64,000 bases of DNA from Actinomadura livida (GCF_014648675.1 NZ_BMRO01000004.1:338638-402637); one strand, 5' to 3'; counted from the stretch's first letter, positions 39,989 through 49,433 are shown. Made by a program: numbers and translations. The notes: generated by a model not told the origin, from the sequence alone.

Positions 39989-42019
39989 ATGGACAGTAAG
40001 GTCCCCGCACGCGCGACACACCCCGCTACCGCAACCCCTGACGTCCCCGCGACCTCCGCGAAGCCCGAGCCCCCCAGGCCGCCCGTGGTTTCGGCGGAGC
40101 CCTTGAAGTCCCCGGACCCCATGAACTCGGCGGACCCCATGAATCCGGCGGACCCCATGAATCCGGCGGACACTGAGAACTCGGCGGACCCTGTGGATTC
40201 GGTGGACCCCGTGAACCCGGCGGAATCCGTGCCCGCCCGGGGTGCGGCCGGTGCCGACGAGCCCGCCCCGGGGGACGTGCGGTCCAGGGTCTGGTGGGGT
40301 GAGTTGTCACCGGCGCACCGGGTCGCCGCTGATCTGGACGGCTATCTGGGCGACCCGATGGACGAGGAGTCCGGGCCGTTCTCCTACAAGGCGATCGTTG
40401 AGGCCGAGGAGCGCGACGAGCTGCCGGCGGGCGCGGTCGACGCCGTCCGGTCCTGGGGTTTCCCGAAGTACCTGGTGCCCGCCGGGCTCGGCGGCCGGTT
40501 GACGACCCTGGAGGACCTCTTCTTCGTCACGCGCGGCATCTCCCGCCGCAGCGTCACCGTCGCGGTGATGTACGGGTCGGGGCTGCTGGCGGTGAACCCG
40601 GTCTGGCTGTGGGGGGACGGGTGGCAGCGCAGGACCGTGGCGGACGGGGTGCTGAACGGCGACCTGGCGTGCTTCGGCGTCTCGGAGGCCGACCACGGCA
40701 GCGACGTCATGGCGTCGGAGTCGGAGGCCGAGGTCCAGGGCGACGAGCTGCTGCTGACCGGGACGAAGTGGCCGGTCGGCAACGCCACGCGCGGCCGGTT
40801 CGTCACCACCTACGCCAAGACGGGCCCGCGTGACTTCTCGCTCATCCTGGTCGACAAGCAGGAGCTCGAACCGGACATGTGGACGGCGCTGCCGCCGGTC
40901 CGGACGGTGGGGCTGCGCGGCCACGACCTGAGCGGCGTGATGTTCGTCGGCGCCCGAGTCCCGGCGGAGCGGGTGATCGGGCGGCGCGGCTCCGGGCTCG
41001 TGCAGACGCTGAAGACGCTGCAGATCACCCGGACGGCGATCGCGGCGCTGTCGGTCGGCACGATGGACGCGGTGGTCCGCATCGGGATGCGGTACTCGCG
41101 CGAGCGCACGCTGTACGGGTCGGACATCTACAAGATCCCCGTGATCCGCGACCACCTGGTCAAGACGCACCTGGACCTGCTGATCGCCGAGTGCGTCGCG
41201 ATCCCGGTGACGCGCAGCCTCACGGTCGCGCCGGGGCGGCTCAGCCTGTGGTCGTCGATCGTGAAGTACTTCGTCCCCGTCCTGGGGGAGGAGGTCGTGG
41301 CCAGCATCGGGACGGTGCTGGCGGCGCGCGGCTACCTGCGCGAGGGCGTGGCGCACGGGGTGTTCCAGAAGCTCCAGCGCGACCACGCGATCGCGAGCAT
41401 CTTCGAGGGCACCACGCACGTCAACCTCGCCAACGTCGCCGGGCAGCTGCCGTACCTGATCGAGCCGCCGGAGGAGACGGGCCACGAGGACGAGCTGCTC
41501 GCCGACCTGTTCTGCTGGACGCGCACGCCCCCCACCTGGGAACCCGACGGCCGGATGCTGCAGCTCACCAACGAGGGCCGCGACGAGATCGGGCAGCGGT
41601 TCGAGCAGATCTCCGAGGAACTGCTGTCGGCGGCGAACGCGCACGCGGCGCCTGGGGTCGCGGCAGAGCTGAAGGACCTGATGTCCAGCATCGGTGGGCT
41701 GCGGGCCAAGGTGGACCAGGGCATCCGGGCCAGCGAGGGCGACACGGGATCAGTGGCGGCCTTGGCACGGGCGAAGCGGTACTGCGAGCTGCACGCGATG
41801 ATGTCGTGCGCCCTGACGTGGCTGCACAACAGGCACGCGTTCGGCGGGGCCTTCGCCGACGGGCAGTGGCTCGTGCTGTGCCTGCAACGCCTGCTGCAAC
41901 GCGCCCAGCCCGACACCATCCTGTCGGAGGAGTTCCTCCCTTCGCTTGAGGCAGCGATGTTCCGCGTCTCCGACGAGCGGCGCTGGTTCTCCTTGCTTTC
42001 CCTGGCCGAAGACGAGTGA
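39989..42019 (+). CDS. Acyl-CoA dehydrogenase-like flavoprotein with repeat N-terminus
   Basis: This is a 676-residue protein. The first ~95 residues are low-complexity and include a tandem Asp-Pro-Met-Asn-Ser/Pro-Ala repeat. Then follows an acyl-CoA dehydrogenase fold (about 110-530) with GVSEADHGSDVMASESEAEV, TGTKWPVGNATRGRFVTTYA and IASIFEGTTHVNLANVAGQL. The last has the Glu of the catalytic-base motif FEGT. An additional helical domain of about 130 residues ends the protein. In a carrier/FAAL setting, such enzymes desaturate the carrier-bound acyl chain. Substrate and position are unknown. Confidence 0.85.
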   Translation: MDSKVPARATHPATATPDVPATSAKPEPPRPPVVSAEPLKSPDPMNSADPMNPADPMNPADTENSADPVDSVDPVNPAESVPARGAAGADEPAPGDVRSRVWWGELSPAHRVAADLDGYLGDPMDEESGPFSYKAIVEAEERDELPAGAVDAVRSWGFPKYLVPAGLGGRLTTLEDLFFVTRGISRRSVTVAVMYGSGLLAVNPVWLWGDGWQRRTVADGVLNGDLACFGVSEADHGSDVMASESEAEVQGDELLLTGTKWPVGNATRGRFVTTYAKTGPRDFSLILVDKQELEPDMWTALPPVRTVGLRGHDLSGVMFVGARVPAERVIGRRGSGLVQTLKTLQITRTAIAALSVGTMDAVVRIGMRYSRERTLYGSDIYKIPVIRDHLVKTHLDLLIAECVAIPVTRSLTVAPGRLSLWSSIVKYFVPVLGEEVVASIGTVLAARGYLREGVAHGVFQKLQRDHAIASIFEGTTHVNLANVAGQLPYLIEPPEETGHEDELLADLFCWTRTPPTWEPDGRMLQLTNEGRDEIGQRFEQISEELLSAANAHAAPGVAAELKDLMSSIGGLRAKVDQGIRASEGDTGSVAALARAKRYCELHAMMSCALTWLHNRHAFGGAFADGQWLVLCLQRLLQRAQPDTILSEEFLPSLEAAMFRVSDERRWFSLLSLAEDE

Positions 42020-42025
42020 TGGCCT

Positions 42026-43828
42026 ATGCGCTCGCACAGGGATTTCGTGTCGCTCGTCCGGGAGAACATCCGGGAGCAGGGCGACGGCCGGTCGTTCACG
42101 TTCATCAGTGAGGAACCGGGCCGCAAGTACAAGGAGAACGTGCTCGGGTTCGCCGAACTCGACCGCAAGGCCCGCGCGCTGGCCTGCCGGCTGGAGGCGC
42201 GCGGTTTACGGGACAGGGCCGTCCTGTTGCTGTATCCGGAAGGGCTGGAGTTCCTGACGGCGTTCCTGGGGTGCCTGTACGCGCGGGTCGTCGCCGTCCC
42301 GGCACCCCTGCCCGACCTGGACGCGGAACGGTTCGGACGCACCCGCCGGATCATCGACGACGCCGACATCACGCTGATCCTCACCGACACCGCCCACCGC
42401 GACACGATCGACGGATGGCTCGCCGGCGGGGGCCTGAAGGGACGCGTCCACTGCCTCGACACCGCGGCAGGGGACGGCGAGGGCCTCGACCCGGGGGACT
42501 GGGCGCCTCCCGAGTTCGGTCCCGAGACGCTGGCCTTCCTGCAGTACACCTCCGGCTCCACCAGCGAGCCGAAGGGCGTCATGGTCACCCACGGCAACCT
42601 GCTCGGCAACGGCGAGGAGATCAAGCGGCGGATCGAGGGGTCGCCCGACACGGTCGGCGTCGGCTGGGTGCCGCACTACCACGACATGGGCCTGGTGGGG
42701 CAGTTCCTCCAACCGCTCTACCTCGGCTGCCGCTACGTGTTCACCTCGCCGATCACGTTCATCAAGCGCCCGGTGCTGTGGCTGGAGCTCATCACCCGCT
42801 ACCGCGGCACGATCACGGTGGCGCCGAACTTCGGCTACGACCTGGCGCTGCGCCGCGTCACCGACAGCCAGCTGGAGGGCCTCGACCTGTCGTCCCTGCG
42901 GGTGGCGAAGAACGGCGCGGAGCCGGTCCGCGCGGCGACGCTGGAGCGGATGACCGAGCGGTTCGCGCCGGTCGGCTTCCGTCCCGAGATGTGGATGCCG
43001 TGCTACGGGATGGCCGAGACGACCCTCCTCATCACCGCCGCCCCCGTCGGCGACGGGCCCGTCATCCGCGACTTCGACGCCGCCGCCCTCACCCGCGACA
43101 CCGCCGTCCCCGTTGACACCGCCGTCCCCCGGGACGGGCCCTCCGGGGAGGAGGGAGGGGTGCGGCGGCTGGTGAGCAGCGGCCGCCCCGTCACGCTGGA
43201 CGTCCGCGTGGTCGACCCGGTGACCCTCAAGGAGCGCCCGGAGGGGCACGTGGGGGAGATCTGGGTCGGCGGCGGCAGCGTCGCCAGCGGGTACTGGAGG
43301 AGCCCTCAGGAGACGCGTGAGGGCTTCCAGGCCCGCACCGCCGACGGGGAGGGCCCCTACCTCCGGACGGGCGATCTGGGCTTCGTCGCGGACGGCGAGC
43401 TGTACGTCACCGGGCGGATCAAGGACCTCATCATCGTCAACGGGCGCAACATCTACGCCCACGACATCGAGGAGGCCGCCCGGGACGCGCATCCCGCCGC
43501 CCTCACCGGCGCGGCGTTCGTCGTCGACCCGGCGGGCGGGCGGGACGACGGGGTCGAGCACGTCGTCCTCGTCCAGGAGATCAGCACCAGGGCCGCGGCC
43601 GGGACGCCGCTGGACGAGGTGGCGTCCCTCATCAAGACCCGCGCGGCCCGCGCGTTCGAGCTGCCCGCGCTGAGCGTCGTGCTGACCGGGCGGGGCACGG
43701 TGCGGCGGACGACCAGCGGCAAGCTGCAGCGCCTCCTCACCCGGCGCGCGTACCTCGCCGGGGAGGTCACCGAGCTCGCCCGGGACCTCGAACCGGGCGT
43801 CGCCGGGCCGTCCCGGACGCACGTGTGA
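42026..43828 (+). CDS. Fatty-acyl-AMP ligase (FAAL)
   Basis: This 600-residue adenylate-forming enzyme activates free fatty acids as acyl-AMP and passes them to a carrier protein. The nucleotide loop YTSGSTSEPKG starts at Tyr-174. GVGWVPHYHDMGLVGQFLQP is the FAAL-type block, CYGMAETTLLITAAP is the A5 motif, YLRTGDLGFVADGELYVTGR the A7-A8 motifs and RTTSGKLQR the C-terminal lysine motif. The FAAL-type sequence and the carrier gene in the same operon argue for loading the carrier rather than CoA. It lies seven bases after the flavoprotein gene. Confidence 0.93.
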   Translation: MRSHRDFVSLVRENIREQGDGRSFTFISEEPGRKYKENVLGFAELDRKARALACRLEARGLRDRAVLLLYPEGLEFLTAFLGCLYARVVAVPAPLPDLDAERFGRTRRIIDDADITLILTDTAHRDTIDGWLAGGGLKGRVHCLDTAAGDGEGLDPGDWAPPEFGPETLAFLQYTSGSTSEPKGVMVTHGNLLGNGEEIKRRIEGSPDTVGVGWVPHYHDMGLVGQFLQPLYLGCRYVFTSPITFIKRPVLWLELITRYRGTITVAPNFGYDLALRRVTDSQLEGLDLSSLRVAKNGAEPVRAATLERMTERFAPVGFRPEMWMPCYGMAETTLLITAAPVGDGPVIRDFDAAALTRDTAVPVDTAVPRDGPSGEEGGVRRLVSSGRPVTLDVRVVDPVTLKERPEGHVGEIWVGGGSVASGYWRSPQETREGFQARTADGEGPYLRTGDLGFVADGELYVTGRIKDLIIVNGRNIYAHDIEEAARDAHPAALTGAAFVVDPAGGRDDGVEHVVLVQEISTRAAAGTPLDEVASLIKTRAARAFELPALSVVLTGRGTVRRTTSGKLQRLLTRRAYLAGEVTELARDLEPGVAGPSRTHV

Positions 43829-43879
43829 CCGGCCGGCCTGGGAGTTTCGGTGAACCGGAAAAATGACCATAACCAAACC

Positions 43880-43897
43880 TAGTCAAAAGCATGACTA
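43880..43897. promoter_or_regulatory. Probable PadR operator
   Basis: TAGTCA (43880-43885) and TGACTA (43892-43897) are perfect arms with a six-base spacer in an AT-rich patch 60 bases before the PadR start. PadR proteins usually repress themselves from such sites. It could also block readthrough from the lipid operon. Confidence 0.5.
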
Positions 43898-43956
43898 ATC
43901 ATGTCGTTGTCTGCTACCGTCGGCACAACCCTGAGTCAAGGCGGGGAGAGAAGCCG

Positions 43957-44538
43957 ATGGCGCTACGTCACGCGGTGCTGGCGGCGCTGCTCGATGGCGA
44001 GTACAGCGGCTACCAGCTGGCCAAGATCTTCGATTTGTCGGTCTCCAACTTCTGGCATGCCGTACCGCAGCAGCTCTATTCGGAGCTGTCGAGGTTGGAG
44101 ACCGAAGGTCTGATCAGCGGACGGCAGATCATCCAGCACGACCGCCCCAACAAGCGGGTGTACACCGTCACGCAGGCCGGCGTCGACGAGCTCGAGCGGT
44201 TCGCGACGTCCCCCGCCAAACCAGGAATCATCCGAGAGAACCTGCTCGTCATGGTCCAGGCCGTGGACCACATCTCAGCCGAGTCCGTCATCGCGCAATT
44301 GGAGGACCGGGCCGTGGCGTCCGCCGCCAAGGTCGAGGTCTTCGAACGCACCCTGAAGCACCTGCGCGGCGACCTGGACGAGGAGGCGTTCCTGCGGACC
44401 GGAAACCCCGTGGGGCCGTACCTGACATGCCTGCGCGGCCTGCGCTTCGAGCAGGAGAACTACGAGTGGTTCACCAGTACCGCCCGGCTGCTGCGAGCCC
44501 GGGCGGGCACACAGGCCGAGGGGGGCGAGCCGTCATGA
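43957..44538 (+). CDS. PadR family transcriptional regulator
   Basis: This 193-residue PadR regulator of the Vir_act_alpha_C type has a winged helix at about 1-80 (MALRHAVLAALLDGEYSGYQ, LYSELSRLETEGLI) and a helical C-domain (about 95-180) for dimerisation. ATG 43957 is chosen because PadR proteins start at this point and GGGGAGAG lies eight bases upstream. The longer frame from 43891 crosses the operator. It follows the lipid operon and is its likely local regulator, which is inference. Confidence 0.9.
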   Translation: MALRHAVLAALLDGEYSGYQLAKIFDLSVSNFWHAVPQQLYSELSRLETEGLISGRQIIQHDRPNKRVYTVTQAGVDELERFATSPAKPGIIRENLLVMVQAVDHISAESVIAQLEDRAVASAAKVEVFERTLKHLRGDLDEEAFLRTGNPVGPYLTCLRGLRFEQENYEWFTSTARLLRARAGTQAEGGEPS

Positions 44539-44582
44539 CCGGAATGCACTGCACAACGGCGGCCCGCACCACCTCGAACACC

Positions 44583-44613
44583 GTGCCGCCGCATGCCCGA
44601 ACGGCGGCGGCAC
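44583..44613 (+). terminator. Possible hairpin after padR
   Basis: GTGCCGCCG (44583-44591) and CGGCGGCAC (44605-44613) form a perfect 9-bp stem with a 13-base loop, 45 bases after the PadR stop. No U-run. The call is weak and rests on position. Confidence 0.4.
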
Positions 44614-44700
44614 ACGCACCAACCCCCCGCGCCCTCCCCAGCTCCGCACCCCGGCAGGGCTGGATCGGGACAACACGCCTTAGTCAAGGAGGCGTCCATC

Positions 44701-45240
44701 ATGTCGGGCGATCACCACACCATCGAACTCCCTAGCACCCTGGCCCCGGCCCCATCCAACGGCACCCCGACCCACGGTCCCGCGACCAACGGAACGGCGG
44801 CCCACGACCTCCGCGCACTCGACGAGCCCACCGCGTCACTGCTGGGCGAACTGACCCTGCCCGCCGAACGGGAGTCCGTGCCCCATGCGCGGCGCTTCAG
44901 CCGGTCGGTGAGCACCGTCTCCGGCGTCGGCCACATCGCCGACGACGCCGAGGTCCTGGTCTCCGAACTGGTCACCAACGCCGTCCGGCACGCGCCGGTC
45001 CCCGGCTCCGCGCTCATCCTGAAACTGCTCCGCACGGGCACCAGGCTCCGCATCGAGGTCCACGACGAGAGCGCCGCGGTGCCGCGGCCGCGCCCCGTCG
45101 ACCTCATGGAGGAGACGGGACGGGGCTGGTTCCTCGTCGCGGTCCTGGCGGAACGGCACGGCACCGACCACACGCCCTCCGGCAAGTCGGTGTGGTGCGA
45201 GGTGCGGGCCTGGCCACGGGACGAGCACCCCGGACACTGA
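44701..45240 (+). CDS. ATP-binding anti-sigma-factor-like protein (HATPase_c)
   Basis: This 179-residue protein has a disordered N-terminus (about 1-50) and a GHKL ATPase domain of the RsbW/SpoIIAB-like actinobacterial type. The N-box is SELVTNAVRHAPVPGS (about 94-109), and the G-boxes are VHDESAAVPRPRP and TGRGWFLVAVLAERHG. Such small kinases regulate partner-switching or conservon-linked signalling. AAGGAGG precedes the ATG. It is followed by a small protein and a complete conservon on the same strand. Confidence 0.88.
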   Translation: MSGDHHTIELPSTLAPAPSNGTPTHGPATNGTAAHDLRALDEPTASLLGELTLPAERESVPHARRFSRSVSTVSGVGHIADDAEVLVSELVTNAVRHAPVPGSALILKLLRTGTRLRIEVHDESAAVPRPRPVDLMEETGRGWFLVAVLAERHGTDHTPSGKSVWCEVRAWPRDEHPGH

Positions 45241-45284
45241 GCCGTCCCCTCGCAGATCCCCGGTTCAGCGATGGGAGGCGCGCC

Positions 45285-45632
45285 ATGTCCGGTGACTACT
45301 ACCGCTCGGACGGGAGCCGCGCCACGGCCGAGGAGGCCCAGCGGCTGCTGCTGGACGTGCGAGGACGCCTGCTCGCGCAGGACGTCATCCGCGTCGGCGC
45401 CGTCACGGTGGTCGTCTCGACCTGGTTCACCGTGATCGACCTCGGGCTGGCCGCCAACGGGCGGCCGCTGCTGTGGCAGACGATCGTGTCCGACACCACG
45501 ATGCACGCCGACATCGGGCAGTACACGACGCGCGACAAGGCGGTGCGCGGGCACGCGCAGGCGGTCTCGATGATCACGAGCCGGCTGCGCGGGCTGGTGG
45601 CGCGCGCGGCCCTGGACGAGGCCCGGTCCTGA
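45285..45632 (+). CDS. Conserved small protein of unknown function
   Basis: This 115-residue protein starts MSGDYYRSDGSRATAEEAQR, followed by a helix and a strand region (VGAVTVVVSTWFTVIDLGLA, NGRPLLWQTIVSD). It resembles unnamed actinomycete proteins found near regulatory ATPases. No domain is assigned. GGGAGG precedes ATG 45285 by six bases. There is no membrane span despite the valine-rich strand. Confidence 0.65.
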   Translation: MSGDYYRSDGSRATAEEAQRLLLDVRGRLLAQDVIRVGAVTVVVSTWFTVIDLGLAANGRPLLWQTIVSDTTMHADIGQYTTRDKAVRGHAQAVSMITSRLRGLVARAALDEARS

Positions 45633-45816
45633 ACCGTGCCCGCGGGGCCGGCGCGGGACCGAGCACGGCACGGCATGAGCGAGAGCACGGCGCACGAGCA
45701 CCGCACGAGCGGCGAGCGCATGCCCGGAAACGGGCGTGCGCGAGCGCAGACGAAGACGAAGTGACCGAGCACGGGCCGGAACCGCGGTCCGTTCCCCGCA
45801 TGAGGTTGTGATCTGA

Positions 45817-48591
45817 ATGGTCGCCGAAGGTCGGCAGGCGGACCCCCACGCGGCCGCCGCGAGAAGCAAGCCACCGGACCACCCGTCCGGCCGCAAGGGA
45901 CGCCGCAGGCGGTCCATCCGCCTGCGGATCACGGCCCTGCTGCTGGTGCCGCTGGTCTCCCTCATCGCCCTGTGGGCGTTCGCCGCGAACATCACCCTCG
46001 GTGACGCGTTCGACAAGTACGACTTCTCCACCACCTACGACAAAGTGGGGCTTCCTGGCATCTACCTGGTGAACCACCTCCAGGCGGAACGCTCCCTCAG
46101 CGTCGTCGCGCTCGCCACCGGCGACGCCGGGGCCCAGAAGAAGCTCGCCGGGCTGCGGCAGCGCGTCAGCGGCATCGAGAAGTCGTTCCGCTCGACCGCC
46201 CTGTCGCCCGAGGCCCGCGACGCCGCCGAACCCGAGACGAAGGAGCGGCTCGCCACCGCGCTCAAGGCGCTGGACACGCTGCCGCAGCTGCGCGCCGAAG
46301 TCGACTCCGGCGACGTCGAGCCGCTGAAGGTCATCAACGCCTACAGCGCCGTCCTCGACGAGGTCATCAAGGTCTTCAACGGCCTGGTGACGGTCAACGA
46401 CGTCGCGATCGTCACGCAGGGCCGCGCGCTGATCAGCGTCGGCAACGCCCGCGCCAACATGCTCCGCCAGGACTCGCTCGTCACCGCCGCGATGGCGCGC
46501 AACGGGCGGCTCACCCCGGCCGAGCACACCGCGTTCGTGCAGTGGGCGGCGGAAGGGCGGCGGCAGTTCGAGGCGGGCCTCGCCGACCTCAACGACGAGC
46601 TCCGCGGGCCGCTGCAGAAGCTCGCCGCATCCGACGAGTACAAGCGGTTCCGCGCGGCCGAGACGGCGATCGTCCAGGTCCGCGACGACCGGCTGCCCGC
46701 CGAGGCGGCGCAGTGGCAGGCCACGACCCAGCTGCTGTCGGAGGCGTGGGCGCAGCAGGTCACCCAGGCGAGCCTCGCGCTCAACGAGATGGCCGAGCCG
46801 ATCGGCGAGCAGATCATCATGCGGCTCGTCCTCGCCGGCGGGTTCGGGCTGCTCGCGGTCGTCGGGTCGATCATCCTGTCGCTGCTGGCGGCGCGCAGCC
46901 TGTCCCGGGAGCTGCGCGGCCTGCAGCGCGCCGCGCTGAACCTCGCCGAGGACCGGCTGCCCAGCGTCGTCGCCCGGCTGAGGCGCGGCGAGGAGGTCGA
47001 CGTCGAGGCCGAGGCGCCACCGCTCGTCATCGGCAAGACCCGCGAGGTCGCGAGGGTCGGCGACGCGTTCACCAAGGTGCAGCACACCGCGATCGACACC
47101 GCCGTCCGCGAGTCGTACCTGCGGCAGGGCATCAGCCGCGTGTTCCTCAACGTCGCGTGGCGGAGCCAGTCGCTGCTGCACCGCCAGCTGCGAATGCTGG
47201 ACGAGATGGAGCGCAGCGCGTCCGACCCGAAGGCCCTCGAAGACCTGTTCCGCCTCGACCACCTCACCACCCGCATGCGCCGGCACGCGGAGGGCCTGGT
47301 CATTTTGTCCGGGACGTCCCCGGGCCGCGGCTGGAGCCAGCCCGTGCACGTCGAGGACGTGCTGCGCGCCGCGATCGCCGAGGTCGAGGACTACAAGCGC
47401 GTCGAGGTCGTCGTCGTGTCCGGGCAGGCCGCCGTGATCGGCGAGGCCGTGGCCGACATCATCCACCTGCTCGCCGAGCTGATCGAGAACGCCACGGTGT
47501 TCTCGCCCGCGCCCACCGAGGTGCTGGTCCGCGGCGAGATGGGCGCCAACGGGTTCGCCGTCGACATCATCGACCGCGGCATCGGGCTCGACCAGTCCGA
47601 ACTCGACGCGCTCAACCTGCGGCTCTCGCGGCCGCCCGAGTTCGACCTGGCCGTCACCGACCGGCTCGGCCTGTTCGTCGTCTCCCGGCTCGCCGGCCGG
47701 CACGGCATCAGGGTCGCGCTGCAGCCGTCCCTGTACGGAGGCGTCAGCGCGGTCGTGCTGATCCCGCGCCGCCTCATCGTGGACGTCGACCAGCCCGACG
47801 ACGAGGACGGCGCCGTCGCGGGAGACGTTCCCGTCGCGCGGGCCAGGCCCGTCCACGAGAACGGCTCCGCGCCCACGAACGGGGCGGCGAAGGCGTGGCC
47901 GACGCCGTCGTCGTCCTCCTCCACGGCGATGCTCAACGCGCCGACGCCGTTCGACACGTCCGCACCGGCCGAGGACACGTCCCCCACGATGTGGGACAAC
48001 GCCACACCGTCGTGGGACACCTCCGCACCGTCCTATGACCCCGCGCATGACCCCGCGCACGACGCGGCGCAGGTGCAGGGCACCGCGCCGTCCGACACTC
48101 CGGCGTCCCGCTCGGACCAGCCGGGTTACGACGCGGCGGTGGGGTTCAACGCACCGGCGTCCTTCCAGGAGCAGCCGTCGTACGACGGGACCGAGACCCC
48201 GCCGTCGTACGGGACCCCGCCGTCGTCCGCGTACGGCCCGGCACAGTACGGGGAGGCCGGCACCGCCTTCGACGCCACGCGCCAGTTCGGGCAGCCGGGG
48301 CCGCAGCAGTACGGCCAGTACGGCGCGCCCGCGTCCTTCGGCGAGGCCCAGGCGCAGCCGGGCGGCGGGCGGGCCCCGCTTCCGCGCCGCGTCCGCGGCG
48401 GGAACCTGGCGCCGCAACTCCGCGACGAGCAGCCGTTCGCCGCGCCATCGGCCCAGGACGACGCCGTCGCCGCCTGGGAGGAACGTTCAGCGGAGGCGTC
48501 CCGCGACCTGTTCGCCTCCCTGCAGGCGGGCTGGCTCCGCGGCAGGGACGAGGACGAGGGACCCGGGGACGCCATGGAGGGAAGATCATGA
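45817..48591 (+). CDS. cvnA: Conservon sensor kinase-like protein CvnA
   Basis: This is a 924-residue membrane sensor. It has a first span (about 38-58), an extracellular helical nitrate/sulfonate-sensor-like (NIT) region (about 65-335), a second span (about 342-362), a HAMP-like segment and a GHKL ATPase domain (about 480-650: ELIENATVFSPAPTEVLV, DIIDRGIGLD, DRLGLFVVSRLAGRHGI). A Pro/Tyr/Gln-rich tail of about 260 residues follows, with short repeats such as YGQYG. A canonical phospho-His box is not obvious, as is usual for conservon sensors. It starts the cvnABCD operon that signals through a small GTPase. Confidence 0.92.
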   Translation: MVAEGRQADPHAAAARSKPPDHPSGRKGRRRRSIRLRITALLLVPLVSLIALWAFAANITLGDAFDKYDFSTTYDKVGLPGIYLVNHLQAERSLSVVALATGDAGAQKKLAGLRQRVSGIEKSFRSTALSPEARDAAEPETKERLATALKALDTLPQLRAEVDSGDVEPLKVINAYSAVLDEVIKVFNGLVTVNDVAIVTQGRALISVGNARANMLRQDSLVTAAMARNGRLTPAEHTAFVQWAAEGRRQFEAGLADLNDELRGPLQKLAASDEYKRFRAAETAIVQVRDDRLPAEAAQWQATTQLLSEAWAQQVTQASLALNEMAEPIGEQIIMRLVLAGGFGLLAVVGSIILSLLAARSLSRELRGLQRAALNLAEDRLPSVVARLRRGEEVDVEAEAPPLVIGKTREVARVGDAFTKVQHTAIDTAVRESYLRQGISRVFLNVAWRSQSLLHRQLRMLDEMERSASDPKALEDLFRLDHLTTRMRRHAEGLVILSGTSPGRGWSQPVHVEDVLRAAIAEVEDYKRVEVVVVSGQAAVIGEAVADIIHLLAELIENATVFSPAPTEVLVRGEMGANGFAVDIIDRGIGLDQSELDALNLRLSRPPEFDLAVTDRLGLFVVSRLAGRHGIRVALQPSLYGGVSAVVLIPRRLIVDVDQPDDEDGAVAGDVPVARARPVHENGSAPTNGAAKAWPTPSSSSSTAMLNAPTPFDTSAPAEDTSPTMWDNATPSWDTSAPSYDPAHDPAHDAAQVQGTAPSDTPASRSDQPGYDAAVGFNAPASFQEQPSYDGTETPPSYGTPPSSAYGPAQYGEAGTAFDATRQFGQPGPQQYGQYGAPASFGEAQAQPGGGRAPLPRRVRGGNLAPQLRDEQPFAAPSAQDDAVAAWEERSAEASRDLFASLQAGWLRGRDEDEGPGDAMEGRS

Positions 48592-49004
48592 CCCAGCAAG
48601 TCGCGGCCGAGCTGAACTTTCTCCTCGACGATCTCGTCGACCGGGTGCCGCAGATCCGCAAGGTCGTCGTCCTGTCGCGGGACGGCCTCGTCATGGGCAT
48701 GTCCCGCGGCGTCGGCCGCGACGACGCCGAGTACCTGGCGGCCCTCGCCGCCGGGTTCCACAGCCTCGCGATCGGCGCCAAGCCGCAACTGGAGTCCGGC
48801 GAGATCCGGCAGACGCTCGTCGAGATGGAGAACGGCCTGTTCTTCGTCGTCCCCGCCGGCGCCAACAGCTGCCTCGCCCTGATCAGCGAGGTCGGCGCCA
48901 ACGCGGGCCTCGTCGCCTACGAGATGACCATGCTGGTCAAGCGGGTCGGGAGGCAGCTGTCCACCGGCATCAGGCAGGGCGGGCCCGGCCCCGGACACAG
49001 GTGA
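48588..49004 (+). CDS. cvnB: Conservon roadblock/LC7 protein CvnB
   Basis: This 138-residue roadblock/LC7-fold protein (ELNFLLDDLVDRVPQIRKVV then VLSRDGLVMGMSRGVGRDDA) would act as an activating or docking partner for the small GTPase CvnD. It overlaps cvnA by four bases (ATGA). The C-terminal tail is Gly/Pro-rich. Confidence 0.94.
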   Translation: MTQQVAAELNFLLDDLVDRVPQIRKVVVLSRDGLVMGMSRGVGRDDAEYLAALAAGFHSLAIGAKPQLESGEIRQTLVEMENGLFFVVPAGANSCLALISEVGANAGLVAYEMTMLVKRVGRQLSTGIRQGGPGPGHR

Positions 49005-49010
49005 CCCGCG

Positions 49011-49433
49011 ATGGACCCGAGCGAAACGCCCGGCGCCCCCAGGGGGCCGGGCCGGGAACGGTGGCTGGACGCCGCCGCCGGACCCATCGTCCGCCCCTAC
49101 GCGGTGACGCGCGGCCGCACCCAGCCGACGGGCGAGCCGCTGGACATCGTGGCGATCCTCGTCGCGACCGGCCGGCCGCCCGCCGAACCCGGCCGGCTGT
49201 CCCGCCAGCAGCGCCGCCTGCTGGCGCTCTGCCGCCGCCCGCACGCCCTCGCCGACCTCGCCTCGGACCTGGACCTGCCGCTCGGCGTGATCCGGGTCCT
49301 GGTCGGCGACCTGCTCGACTCCGGCCTCGTGGACGTCCAGCGGTGGTCCACACCGGCCGGCCAGCCGTACGTCCAGCCGCACACCGACCAGAACCTGCTC
49401 AGGAGGGTGCTCGATGAACTCCGCGCGCTCTGA
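49011..49433 (+). CDS. cvnC: Conservon DUF742 protein CvnC
   Basis: This 140-residue DUF742 protein has a winged-helix-like region: VRPYAVTRGRTQPTGEPLDI, LSRQQRRLLALCRRPHALAD and LDLPLGVIRVLVGDLLDSGL, with the usual NLLRRVLDELRAL end. DUF742 proteins are fixed members of conservons. DNA binding has been suggested but is not shown here. It overlaps cvnD by 20 bp. Confidence 0.94.
   Translation: MDPSETPGAPRGPGRERWLDAAAGPIVRPYAVTRGRTQPTGEPLDIVAILVATGRPPAEPGRLSRQQRRLLALCRRPHALADLASDLDLPLGVIRVLVGDLLDSGLVDVQRWSTPAGQPYVQPHTDQNLLRRVLDELRAL

Noticed and set aside
44535-44735. 67-codon frame overlapping the padR stop
   Set aside because: Ala/Thr/Pro-rich with no match, overlaps the next well-supported gene by 35 bp and lacks a ribosome site.
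45574-48417. 947-codon open frame antisense to cvnA
   Set aside because: Low-complexity Arg/Gly/Val sequence opposite a well-supported gene.
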